NCBI GenBank assembly: GCA_033060915.1
Contig: CM065389.1
Span: 12,296,001-12,360,000, forward strand
Origin: Euryodendron excelsum
Lineage: Eukaryota > Streptophyta > Magnoliopsida > Ericales > Pentaphylacaceae
Direction of reading: 5' to 3'
Length of the DNA: 64,000 nt
The notes beneath the pieces are model-generated. The model was not told the DNA's origin, did not search any database, and saw only the letters and a list, made by a program, of their open reading frames with translations. Shown here piece by piece: positions 38,301 through 50,150 of this stretch; positions within the stretch are counted from its first letter, which is position 1; every line of letters begins with the position of its first letter. A program made the position numbers and the translations under genes.

Positions 38301-40734
38301 TATATATTTTTACCGTATCCTCACTCTGTTGTGTCTCGCGTTTTGCATTTTTTGAAAATCATTATGTTGTGTCATGTCTGTGTTGTGTGCCCGTACCCAT
38401 GCTTCTTTAGCGTCTCACTATTAGTGAACTTGTGTTACTGATTTAAACAATAACATTGCATGAATAAATAAACAAGTAATAAAAAAATAAATAATACTAT
38501 GTAAGTGAACTTGAGTGGCTTGGTCGTCCACTCTTATCATTTTATATACTTTTTGTTGAACTTGCTTTCATTCCTGCAGAGCGGTGATCCATCTACAGCT
38601 ATTTGAATGGTAATGGATTTGCAATATCTTCCATAGATTTATTAGTCAAAGGGGCCTAAGGTTTTTGTTTGAAGTCTTGCAGTAATTATATGATGAACTC
38701 TAGTTTGGATAGTTCTAGAAATCTTGTCTTATTAGCTTTGTGGTTTAGTTCAAATAAATTATTTAAAAACAATAATGCCTCAAGAGATCCATATCTATGT
38801 GTACATATGTTCTTTCATACTGTGAAGTCGGAATGAAATTCTGAAACTGGTTCTTCTCTTGGTGTTACCTAGTTTTTAAAACTTGTACTTGGTTGGGCTT
38901 TACTTGTTTTAAACATTGAAAAAGCCTTTCTGCATTCTAGTTGACTCTGTAATGGATGCTGTCTTTTTTGATACAGACCAAAATACCACTGCTTTTAAAG
39001 AGGTTGCAATCATCCGTCATCCTCGTATTGGTGAATATGCATTTGGTTTTATCACATCATCAGTAGTTCTTCAGGTACCTGAAATTCCTTTCCTAGATTA
39101 TTTTTTTCAATTTTATGCCGGAGCCACCTTGAGGACTTCACTGTGTTCTCAATTATTGTTGTGTTATGTCAAGAAGTTTGTTTTTCGGCAGGGGGGTTTT
39201 ACATGTCAAAAGTGTTATTATTAGCATTTCTTGCCATCTAATTTTGTATGGTACAAAAGAGTTATTTATTCATCATTTTCTGAACTGGTGTTGTACTAGG
39301 ATTAAGGAGTCTGTTAATCGTCTCTTCTTGCGTTGGTATGCCCTGGGGTTATGGTGCCTGTTATTATTGCTCTTTGTGATGCAGCGATGGCTAGTTTGTG
39401 GGAGAGGCATTCTGAATGTGGGAAGGGGTTTGGAGAAAAGGCCAAGCTGCTGTTATTGGCTGTGCCTCTTTTTAAGTTTTTGTTGTGTTTAGTATGCCCC
39501 TTACAAGGTCGTTTAAAGGATCTAGCGTGGATTTACTAGCTGAAGCAATTGAGTCCTCCCTGTTATTTAGTTATCAAGAAGACTGCACTTTTCTTTGGTT
39601 GCTTTTGTAGATTTCTTAGGAGACTTTGGGTTGGGGCTCAGTTTTTATTTTTATTTTTTTGCTCTGGTGTACATTGCATGGGTTCTGCCCCCATTTTGAC
39701 AGTCTTTATTTCTTCACTCATCCAAGAAAAAACAAAAAAGGGCTCTTTGCTTGGCCACTAGAATGTTTTCCATGACGAGGAATTTGTTTTTTTTTTTTTG
39801 ATAAGTTCCATGATATCGGAAAAGATTGTTAAGCAGAAGGTCCAAAAAGGACAAATAAAGAGTAGCACATACATGTTTCTCTCTGTTGGTGACCATGTCT
39901 CTTTGCTAGTGCAATACTCATACATCATTGTCTCAGTCAATGATCATGTTTTGATGCTAGTATAGTCCTCTTGAATAGCAGTTAATAGTTTGCTGACATC
40001 AACAGGGTATCATTGAGACCTATCAAGATCACCAAAAGCTTGCACAAAAGGCAAAAAGTATATCTGAATTGTTGTTTTCTGATATGCAATTTCCCCCCTA
40101 CACTCTTACTGTAGAAATCTGCTGCACTTTGATTGTCTCATCATGGAGATAATAAACATTTGGCATTATTTTTGCTTCTCTTTGATGTGATTATCAATTG
40201 TTCAATTGCAGAAGGATAATGGGGATGAAGAATTATGCAGTGTTTATGTCCCAACCAATCATTTATACATTGGCGACATATTTCTGGTCAATTCTAAGGA
40301 GATCATACGCCCAAATTTGTCTATTCGAGAAGGCATAGGTTAGTTTGCTGCTTTGCCTCCATCTAGTACTAGCCTGTATGAATATATCTTCAGTTAGCCA
40401 TTAGGCCTTCTAATAAGATGTGGTCTGCAACATAAGGCTATGCTACATTGCAAATGCAGTTTCTTCCTGGGTTTTAAATTTGATGGTCAGCTAAAGCAGT
40501 TACTTTTACTCTATGATTTATATGACCCCCATACTTGGGGTTTGTCTGAGAAGTGAGAATATTGTGTATTTTCACAGTATGTGATGCGAATTTTTATTTT
40601 ATACCAAATTATTGACGAAATTCTTATTGCATTCTTGTGCTATTTTGTTAACTTTTCTCCTTTTCCCTCCGTGTAATCCAGAGATCATTGTTTCTGTCGG
40701 TATGACGATGCCTCAGGTGATTGCTCCAAAATAA
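32330..40734 (+). CDS. LCV2: LIKE-COV protein, LCV2 type (DUF502 membrane protein)
   Basis: The COV/LCV family comprises integral membrane proteins of the endomembrane system; Arabidopsis COV1 loss disturbs vascular patterning. Seven coding exons are 32330-32443, 35712-35764, 35863-35972, 36694-36861, 38977-39074, 40212-40338 and 40682-40734. All have GT-AG borders and matching phases, giving 240 residues. The start MAEDREST matches the recalled LCV2 N-terminus, followed by the DPEDPxKSPP block. AVLQSWVSKKFMTG is at about 42-55, membrane segments at about 57-77 and 95-116, then PFVKHLYSASKQIS, QNTTAFKEVAIIRHPRIGEY, LCSVYVPTNHLYIGD and SIREGIEIIVSVGMTMPQVI. The protein ends APK just after PQVI, about 20 residues earlier than Arabidopsis relatives. 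Introns 1 and 4 carry homologous repeats. The gene is convergent with the PTB gene. Confidence 0.93.
32764..32802. repeat. 12-bp tandem repeat, three copies
   Basis: GGACATCCCAAT is repeated three times inside the first intron of the LCV2-type gene. Confidence 0.9.
33215..33673. mobile_element. TIR repeat copy 1 in LCV2-type intron 1, about 460 bp
   Basis: Ends are CTAAAAAGATACGAC and, reverse-complemented, CTAAGAAGTATAGACAC. Inside are ACACGTGTCC-like palindromes and ATAACTTGGGATCCAATTG. It is homologous in full length order to the copy at 37958-38410 in intron 4 of the same gene. Superfamily unclear; no target-site duplication seen. Confidence 0.55.
36295..36355. repeat. TTTGACC triplet followed by C-rich and 16-G tract
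   Basis: Three perfect TTTGACC copies lie at 36295-36315 (each a W-box core). After a short gap, C-rich sequence at about 36326-36337 is followed by an uninterrupted run of 16 G at 36340-36355. It sits in intron 3 of the LCV2-type gene. The C and G runs could pair as a hairpin or the G run could form a quadruplex; the run length may be a sequencing artefact. Confidence 0.8.
37958..38410. mobile_element. TIR repeat copy 2 in LCV2-type intron 4, about 450 bp
   Basis: The left end CTAAGAAGCATGGACA and the reverse-complemented right end CTAAAGAAGCATGGGTACGG are inverted repeats. The interior shares AAAACACGTTGG and ATAACTTGGGATCTAATTG with the copy at 33215-33673, in the same orientation. Confidence 0.6.
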
Positions 40735-41094
40735 AGGATTCCAAGTCAGAATATTAAGATCCCTCTGAACAGAATGATATAAAAAGGAAAATTTGTGCAG
40801 TATGCGCAGGACCAGTGATATTGCATCCAGCTGATCATAATCTTGTCGATTCTGAGGACATATGTTCAAATGATATGTTTGTTGGAAGGATGGTTGATTT
40901 GGAGGTTTGTCTAGTTTTACAGGGTTGCATCATGACTTATTTAGAGCATGTAAGGGTTCTCTTTAGCAAATTTGTTGTAATCATACTACCTTGTGTATTT
41001 TACTACTTCGTAGTTGTTTTAATTCTTTTTTCCCTTTGTGTAGAAAGAAGAGATGTTATGGGAAATATTAACATTCAATGTACCACTGGTGTAG

Positions 41095-41099
41095 CTCTC

Positions 41100-41164
<65 letters not shown>
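41095..41164. repeat. (CT)n microsatellite, about 70 bp
   Basis: Nearly pure CT with one G interruption at about 41107, 360 bases beyond the LCV2-type stop codon. Confidence 0.95.
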
Positions 41165-41169
<5 letters not shown>

Positions 41170-42056
41170 GTGTGATCGATATTCTGGGCAGTGCCCCAGG
41201 GAGCCCATCTTTCTGGTCCAGATGATATGCAAACAGCTTCTTTGGACTATGTTAGGACTTCATTTAGGTTTTGATTGGCAACTAAGCGGTATCTGCTGCT
41301 TCCAGAGCAAAAGCTACTTAACACAAGCAATTGAAGATGTTGGCCGTGGCAATGAAGATGTACCCTTTAACAGGAAGTCACTTTTAAGGGCCTACCGTCA
41401 TGATTCTGTAGCCCTTATAAGGCTGGCAATTTTAGTTGGCTAATGTTCTGTTTTCAGCATTCAGTTTGATCTTTTGTTTATTTACACCCATTTACATTAA
41501 TTAGATTTCCTCAGGGACCAGGAACCTAGTGGTTTTGGAAATCTAAGAGGCTTAAGAACCTAGAATTTTGGAAGAGTGTAGCGGACGGTTCACAAGGACG
41601 GAGGTTGAAGCCCTTCCTCTAATATGTTCATTTTTTGAACAAAACATATTTATTTTTATAACAAAAAAATGCTAAATCCACAATAGGGAAAGTCGTCATA
41701 CAATCATAATAACTGTGAACACGATTTTACTAGTTCTTCTCGTTTATTTGAGAGCAAGGACGCTGTGTCCATACAATCATCACCTGTTTATTTGTTGTAG
41801 TTCATATCTCAGCCAAGACTGAAACATACATGTATAGGGCCACCGGGATGCCAAAATTTGTTGTTCCATAGAGGATAGCAGCGAGAAACTCCGTCCATTG
41901 CTCTAGTACAGGGCCTATGGGATGTAGGAATTTGTTGTTCAATAGATGATAATGGTGAGGAATCAATTGAAATAAATAAAAAATTATCAACAGAGATTGC
42001 ACTGCAGGAGGCAGAACCATGTAGGAACTAGCAAAAAAGAGCCACAGTAAACAAAC

Positions 42057-42119
<63 letters not shown>
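42057..42119. repeat. (GT)n(GA)n compound microsatellite
   Basis: (GT)8 runs into about 23 GA units, followed by an AAG-rich tail to about 42160. The plus-strand GA is complementary to the (CT)n at 41095-41164. Confidence 0.95.
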
Positions 42120-42122
<3 letters not shown>

Positions 42123-42597
42123 AGAAGAGGAGAGAAGAAGAAGAAGAAGAAAAAGAAGAAGATCGAATCAAAAGAAATTTGAGATTGAACAAGCAAAGAA
42201 CTGTGAATACTTCACAAATTCATTGATAGAACAAATTAGATTTGGATTAGGAAAAGAACACACTAATGGTTTAACCAGCTCTACATGATATATACAACAA
42301 TGACGAGCAATGGATCTCTCAGTGGCAAGAAAATGCTCCCTTCCCATTTTACTCAACAAAACTAGCAAATCTACAAACAACAAATTTTTCCCCCACATCA
42401 AAAGCAAACTCAGGACTTCCTGGTACATACACATAAACCTGAGAAGAGTCGTCAAAGGTACAAAATCAAAGAGCATTCCACCACTACATGAACAATAAAA
42501 TCAGAATTAGAAGAAGCACGAAATTAAAAGGATCACCACTGGCACACAAACTTTGTTCACCACTGTTACTCCTTGTTACCATTTTGGTACAAGCGTC

Positions 42598-45500
42598 CTA
42601 AATGGTCAGCAACTGGGAAAAGGAGATTCGGATCACTGAACCCCCAAGGGAGCTGGCATGTTTGCACACAAGGGCTTCAGCGGCCTGCTCCTCATTTTCG
42701 AATAGGACAAGGGCCTGCTTCTTACCATTCATCTCAAAGAGCTTGGTATTGACAATGGTGCCGTGTTCCTCTAGGTGGGTCATTATCTCCTCCTCAGTGA
42801 CATCCTGGGGGAGGGTGGACAGGTGGATCATTTTGGTTGGGGAGCAGCAGTAACGATAATTCTTTGCAGCATTGCAGTTAAACCGATTGAGATTTGAGTT
42901 CGAGTACTCGGGTGTATCAGCACCAGCTGTAATGTTTGGATGCTTTGAAAAGTTAACCTCCAATCGTTTCCCAAACAGCATGGCTCCCTATCCAACAAAT
43001 TAGATGAAATTTAATACAAACTGTCCGATGAGAAGGAAAGTTCCAAAACAATAGAAATATGTGTTCAAATTATCCAACAACAAAGTCAACTCCACCAATA
43101 AAGCCCCTCACAGCTTTTTGCAGCCTGCTACATGAACCTTGTTACACCGTCTACTCGCCTCGTACCATAAGATGCTCTAGCCCTCCAGCAATATACTCAG
43201 CTGCGAGTTCATATCTGTTTTGACTAGGAAATTTCATCAATTGTCAACTAGGAAGTCAACTCACTTTAAAAGAAGATAATATTTATCAACTTTTGTTCAA
43301 TATTTTCAAGGGGTTCAACTTCAAGCAAGCACCACCTGGCCATCATATTCAACAGAGGCCAAATGAAAAATAAAAATTAGGGCCTAACAAGATGATACTT
43401 GGCATAGTTTAAAGTATTACTTCATTGCTCTAGCTCAATTCTCAATTCCAGGCTTTCCAGCAAATGGGGAGGTAAAGACTGTTAAGTACAGTATTTTTCC
43501 TAACTTTTAATTATTTGTACCAAAAAAAGATCAGGAATTTCCAAAAATTAATAGTTTAAAAAAACTCTAGTTCTGTTTCTTTTTTCCCTGGTGGTATTCA
43601 AGGTATATGTTTCCATTATTCTCTTCTTTATGCTGTTAACTTTTTACATGATATAGGTACCATTACTATCTTGAATCTTCTAGTCACTTGAGCTACGAAA
43701 CATGATATAGTTACCTTTATCATTTGCTTTCTCTTTACTTTTCTCTCTCTCTCTTTTTTTTTTTTTCCGCTTTTGCAGCTGGGGGGATTCATCACTGCTG
43801 GAATTTGTAATCATCAAAAGTATTAATGACTTTATTTCTCAAATTGCCTAATTATGGTTCATGATTGTTTGTATGTTTTGCGTGCTCTGTTGAATCACCC
43901 ATCGTAGGTCTAAATGCCTCTGAAATGTCTACCATTTTACAAGTTATGATTAATTTTAAGTCCTAATTTTATTATTATGAAATAAAAATCAAACAGCTTA
44001 CAACTTGATGCATTAAAGCTACAACAGACCTGAAAAGTGGGTGAAATGACACACCTCACTTCATACTTGGTGCTCTCTAAAATTTTGGTGAAGATCACGA
44101 TCAAGTTCCACTTTGTAAAACTAAACCAAGAAATAAGCATTTGAGCACATGAGATCTTAAAGAATATTGCTTGGTCAAGAAATAACATAGCCAACCAAAT
44201 TCTTCAAGATCAAGTGTGCTTCAAGCCTTCAACACAGACCAACAAACGAAACAGGACTGTGCTACTCAATGACAATGCAAATTCTCACATGCCAAAAAAA
44301 TCACTTATCTAGCATTCTAACTTCCTTTCATCACTTTTGAGTGACAAACTGAATTATATCCCACAAAATCAAGCATCATGATAGCAACTAGTAAATAAGA
44401 GGGAAAACAAAAGATAATAAAATGAACATAAAGAGTCAAACCTTTAAGAAGTGTACAGCTAATTCAGCCTGGAAGCCATCAGCCATCTGAACTAGCGCAT
44501 GATCCGGTTTATTACGGAGAAGTTTGATTCTCACAATGTTTCCATAGATGGAGAACAGGTTGAAAAGTTTATCCTCGTCTATTCTCTGAGATGGAAATTA
44601 CAAAAGATGAAATAAAATAACTAATATGTTACCAAAATGAAGGATGGGACAGAACCCAAACCATTGAGATCAGAGAGTAGCCTTTGCCCTTCATTGAACC
44701 CCCCCAAAAAATGGGGAAAGTATAAGTATATATATATATTTTTTGGGTTTTGGGGGGGGGGGGCGCTGCGGGGTTGTTGGAACTTACATCAGGATTTAGA
44801 TTAGACACAAGCACAGTGCACCTGTCATTTGTCCCGCTTATTCCAGGAGGCAAACCTCCTCCAAAAGCAGCTGCAATGGCAGCAGCATTACCCATCTACA
44901 AGAGGAACCAAATAAAATCAAGTCACATAAATGTCTTGCCGACTTTCCACACCAGGTACATCCATAGAACAAGATAAAGCTAATAATTATATTAAATTAA
45001 CTTTGAGTGATTAAGACGAAAATAGAATGCCCCAAGCAGCACAAAAAGATGAAGAAACCCCAAATCAGTGGCAACCATCCTATAAGCCTCATGCAATAGC
45101 AATCTCCTAGTAAAAGAATCCCAGGCCCCTCATATTATTCGTCAAACTCAATGACTACAATTCGATGATGAATACCACCAAACAGGAGCTAAATGCAGGC
45201 AGGAGACCAATGTGAGAGTATGAAAGTAGTTGTCACCAATTAGGCTTAACACATGCAACATAGTGCAACTCTTTTAGATGCAGGGTTTGAAACAACGAAG
45301 AGAAGTAAGCATCTAGATGTCCATATAATCATTCAAAGATGCAAACAGGAGACAAATTCCCCAGCTCTGCAATAAATCTCATAAGGAACCAATAACATGA
45401 AGACCAATTTTCAGCTCTGGAATAAATCTCAGAAGAGACCAATAACATGAAACCAATACCCACCTGTGGAAATCCAGCTGGAAAACAGAAAGATAAAATA

Positions 45501-47933
45501 TATGTCAGAAAGTGGTTGAAAATCACAAAAATTTATTGAAACAAAGGCAGGGGTCGTGTGATTGTCAAATTAAGTACCTGCCCTGGCTCCAGAAGCTTGA
45601 AGGGCATACATGTTTCCTGCATCTTCATACCCAGGCTGGTCCTCCATGCAACAAATATAAACATAAATTTATTACCAGAAAGCAAAATGGGGGACAAGAA
45701 ATTCTATATCATCCATGATTCAAAGAAAAATAAAAGAAACATTGGAACACACTAGTGAGGATCTTCCCTTCTGTTCTGAAGGCAAAGATGGGTTTGTAAA
45801 ATCCCTATACAACGAGAGAACAAACTCAGGAGCATTATTTAAATGGTGCAATGAGAAGAGATGAGTTCATATGTGAAATCCTAAAAAACGAAAAACAAAT
45901 TCATTCAGCAACTAACCCACCTTGAGCGCTCATTATTGTAGTTCACTTGTAACTCATCGAGGCTGGATCACATAAAAGGGAATAATAAATAAAATATTCA
46001 CCATAATTTTTTTTTTTTTTTTTTTTGGGCGGGGGAGGCGAGAGGAAATCCACTAGCAAGTATGCACACAGACACGGCAGTACAAACACACAAAAACACA
46101 AAAATAGCTAGAAAGTTGGAGCCTACTTGGAAAACTGAATGTCCAGCTGACAGCAACCATCGTAAATATTACGCCCCTACAAAGAAATTCTGAGAGCTAA
46201 AACTTTTGCCAAGAAGCCAAACCAGCAAACATATCTAACAATCTGTCCAATTCCAAAAAACCTTACAGAACAAAGTATGAACTACAGACCTGAAGAGTGT
46301 TTCTTGGTGAGACAGCACTTTGGCGTAATTGATACTGTATAAGGGCTTGAAAACCTACAATTTGCACATACAAAAATAAAATTAAAAAAATAGCAGACAG
46401 AAAATATAGAAGTTTTATGAAAAAATTGGTGGGTGAATAGCATCTTTGCAGTATTTTAATGCAGAAATTACATACAAAGAAACACTCCCAGCATAACTTT
46501 ACGAAAATATGAACATTGAACATTTAAAAGGTAAAAAACTCAAACCATTACATGTGCAGACCATGTCAAAATGCAAATGTTAATGAACCTTTTTAACAGA
46601 AACAAGTTCCTAACATCTCATATCCTCATGGGTTAAAATAAGAGTTGAAATTGAGAAAAAGAGAGAAAGAACAGTTGAAGAAGCTGACCAGCTGATTTCT
46701 GAAACATGACGATCTTCTCCACAAATCCATGAGGAGAAAGCACTTGATGCAGCACTTCCACGGTCATCGGATATAGCATTTGATGAATTGTAACTAAGAG
46801 AATTCGATTAGGCTGTGCATCCGGATAGTGCGCAGCAGCAGACCAGAATAGAGATGAGAGAGAGACAGAGAACGAGAAAGAAGAGAATGAACAGTGAAGA
46901 ATAGATGGAGAAAAGGAGAAACAACTACTCATATAAAAGTAATTTCCCACAAACATATAGAAACCACTAAAACAAACTATAGATGCAAGGAGATAGAAAA
47001 AGAAACCATCATACAAAAAAGGGAGAACAAGATAGAAATTTACCAGTAGTCCATTTGTAATGTTCTTTTTAGTTAGTCATGTACGACACCACTAAATTAT
47101 TTTCATCAAAATACATGGATGACTAGCATCTGATAATGCAGCCCATATCCAGATCCATCCATTATTCCCGAACTCTACACTTTGGAATTTGGTCTGACCA
47201 TGGGGGAGCATTTGGAGAAAACAACTATAAATGCTCAAAATTAAATACAAGAAATTTGTTGACTTTCTATGAAAAGCATGAGTGAGGGGGGCATATTTTC
47301 CAAAAGAACATATTAACAAATGGCACCCAATACTAATGGAGCTGGCAAAGGTTTGACATCACAGTGACAAATACTCAAGCAGCAGTTAGCCTATAAGACC
47401 CACCTTTTTTGTGATAATAATAGTGGTGCTGGTATCGATGATGCGTATGCACTCGATTTGAGGCAGGAAATATGGTAAGATGATGGCTATTTAGATATTT
47501 GGTGGCGCAGTGACACAAGGAGATTTTACATGATCCTTCTGTGATATTTTCATTTGGATACCATATGCCTGTTGAAAAAAATCACTTGAATAATATGTAA
47601 TGGTCTTGATAATCAAATTTGAATCATACTTATTCACCATGTCAGATAGTATAAGTGATATATCAATAAGTTTTTGGATTTTCTTCAGCAAGTAAATATG
47701 CATCATGGCTATAACATGGGACACCACAAAGATGAATAAAAATTCAATTAAAATTTGAAAAAGACGAGTATTCTTCTGTATCATCTTAACTTCCTATGTT
47801 GTTATGTGCTCTCTTGTTTTTCCTCACCTCTCTCTTTCAACTTTTGCTGTCTTCTCTCTGTCTCATCCCATCTCTCTCTTCTCTCGTCAATGCCTTCTCC
47901 TCACCACTTATCTCCCTTCTATAATTCTTGGTA

Positions 47934-47988
<55 letters not shown>

Positions 47989-50102
47989 AAGAGACACATG
48001 GAGTTCACACAAACAGAACAATACAAAGGTAATCCATAGAATATAGTGAACGGTGATAAACTCAGTAAAAGCAAGTGATGCAGAAAGTTTTTAGTTAATT
48101 GTTGGATGATATTTGACAATATGTATCAACTTGCAATTTGACCAAAGTTCCAGAAGATTTATGAGTACTTTGGAAATAAATTTTTAAATGGCCATTGCTT
48201 CCTCCAGAGACAGACCAATACACATAATCCAAATGCACGCAGCTATACCCCTCAATGTTATAATTAAATCCTTGGCTTAAAAGGCACTATTAACAGATAA
48301 AAGGCCACTATTCATGTAAAAAAATCTGTTCTGCTAGCCGAGAAAGGCCAAACACAATTGTTGCCATAGAAGGATGGCTCCTTTCAAACCATCTTTTCCA
48401 CAGATACCAACAAGTGCCAATATCAGTACTAACCTCATCCACTCGGCCTTGAGAATTCTGATCCATAGTTGTTAGTTCCTGATGCGATGAGAATTGAACA
48501 TAAACATTCCTTCCCCTAGATGTCACAATAAGAAAATTGAACCATGAATCAAAACCTGGAGATAGAATCAAGAAAAATGACTGCCACCTTGAAAACCATG
48601 CAGATAAAGAAGACATTTTACACTTATTGCAGATCCCAAAACCGAAACACCAATGTTTCTTATATCATAATACCTTATGCTTTGCTGAACACTCGTGTAG
48701 GATTGCAATGCATTGACAGCTGAAGGGATATCTTCCATTTGGAGGAGTGCCTGCAGATGTGGCAAGTACACAGTGCATTTAAGTTCTTGCTTTTGGGTTC
48801 AGTTTCAAACATATACAGCTAACAATACGATATGTAAACAAAAGAAACCTGATTTTTGGCATGAAGCATCACAAGCTTGGTGATGACCCCAAATGGCTGG
48901 AATAGTTGAAGCAAGTCATTCTAGTAAAAACATCCCAAGCTGTGTTAAAAGTTACATACATAGAAATAAGAAGAAAAAAAATCTAAAAACGGTGCACATA
49001 CACACACTTGAACAAATACAGCTGTGAGGCAATGCACAAAGACAATTTTAAGACAACAGCTAATGACCATATTAGAAGAATCCTTCCATATTTTTTTTGG
49101 AATTCTTCCGTCTTTTTTTGTAATTGTAAATAATGCCCCCACTTAAGCAAGTATTTCTCATTCTTTTATACAAGGTCCTTTTTTCTCTCAAAGTTCATGC
49201 AATTTCTCATATTTTCACTACAGCCCAATTCTGTTGGGGCATAGGGACTTTTATACAATGACGCTGGCACAATGTAAATTAATTTTGTTGTGTTGAGATC
49301 CCTTTCACACTTGTCACTTTCTTTTACCCATGCCAATTAGAGAAAAATGGGAAACAAAATAAACAAATTCTCACATTCTGGTTTTAACTTGTTCCCTTTT
49401 CTTGTAAGCATTTTCAGTTCATCATCTGAATTCTTCTTAATGTTCTCTTTCGATGGCACAAAACAGATTCCATCTGATAGAGATGTATAATTTGACAAAG
49501 GCCCAAGCCTCTGCTATATGTACCATCCCACAGCAGCTGCAAACAGAACACCATAGTAGAGGTGAACTCAAGGATTAAAATTTCGTTTCGTTTCCAACGA
49601 AACAGCCAAAACAATTTGGTTTCCCCAGCCACCAAAGCGAAACAACGAAGGAATTACGAAATTCCATGGGTGCGAACGAAACCAATATGTTTCGGTGTAT
49701 TTTGTACGGAACACAAAGTTTCGGTCGAAATAGTGTCAAGTGTCAAAGCAAATTGATGGAGTAGAAGTGGGAGCTCTGCCACAGAAAGCCCGTGAATTGA
49801 TTGAGAATTTGAGAGGAGAAAAAGAGATAGAAGACAAAGAGGCAGAGAATCTGACAGATCAAAGCAAAAAAAATTTCAAAAAAACCGTAAAATCTGAGAA
49901 GAAACTACAGAAAGAGGAAGAAGACAAAGGTAGAAGACTTATCCAGGTATATCTTGTTCATCCTCTTCTTCTTGGCTGCAATCTTCTTCTTCCCCCTTCA
50001 CGAATCTCTTCCTCTCTCTTCTTCTCCCCCCTTCTCTTTCCTAGATCTGTTGCTTTCTCTTCTTCTCCCTCCTTCTCTTCCCCAGATCTCGTTCTCTTCC
50101 CA

Positions 50103-50150
<48 letters not shown>

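Larger units (their letters stand above)
40735..42597. other. Convergent 3' region between LCV2-type and PTB genes
   Basis: This should contain the 3' UTRs of both genes. Open stretches at 40815-41225 and 41222-41443 are not recognised and are probably UTR or chance frames. A (CT)n tract lies on the LCV2 side and a (GT)n(GA)n tract on the PTB side. Confidence 0.45.

Noticed and set aside
40815..41443. Open frames beyond the LCV2-type stop codon
   Set aside because: Partly created by the (CT)n repeat (Ser-Leu run); not recognised as coding and better explained as 3' UTR.
41987..42288. Glu-Arg-rich and Ser-Leu-rich frames
   Set aside because: Pure microsatellite translation of (GA)n and its complement.
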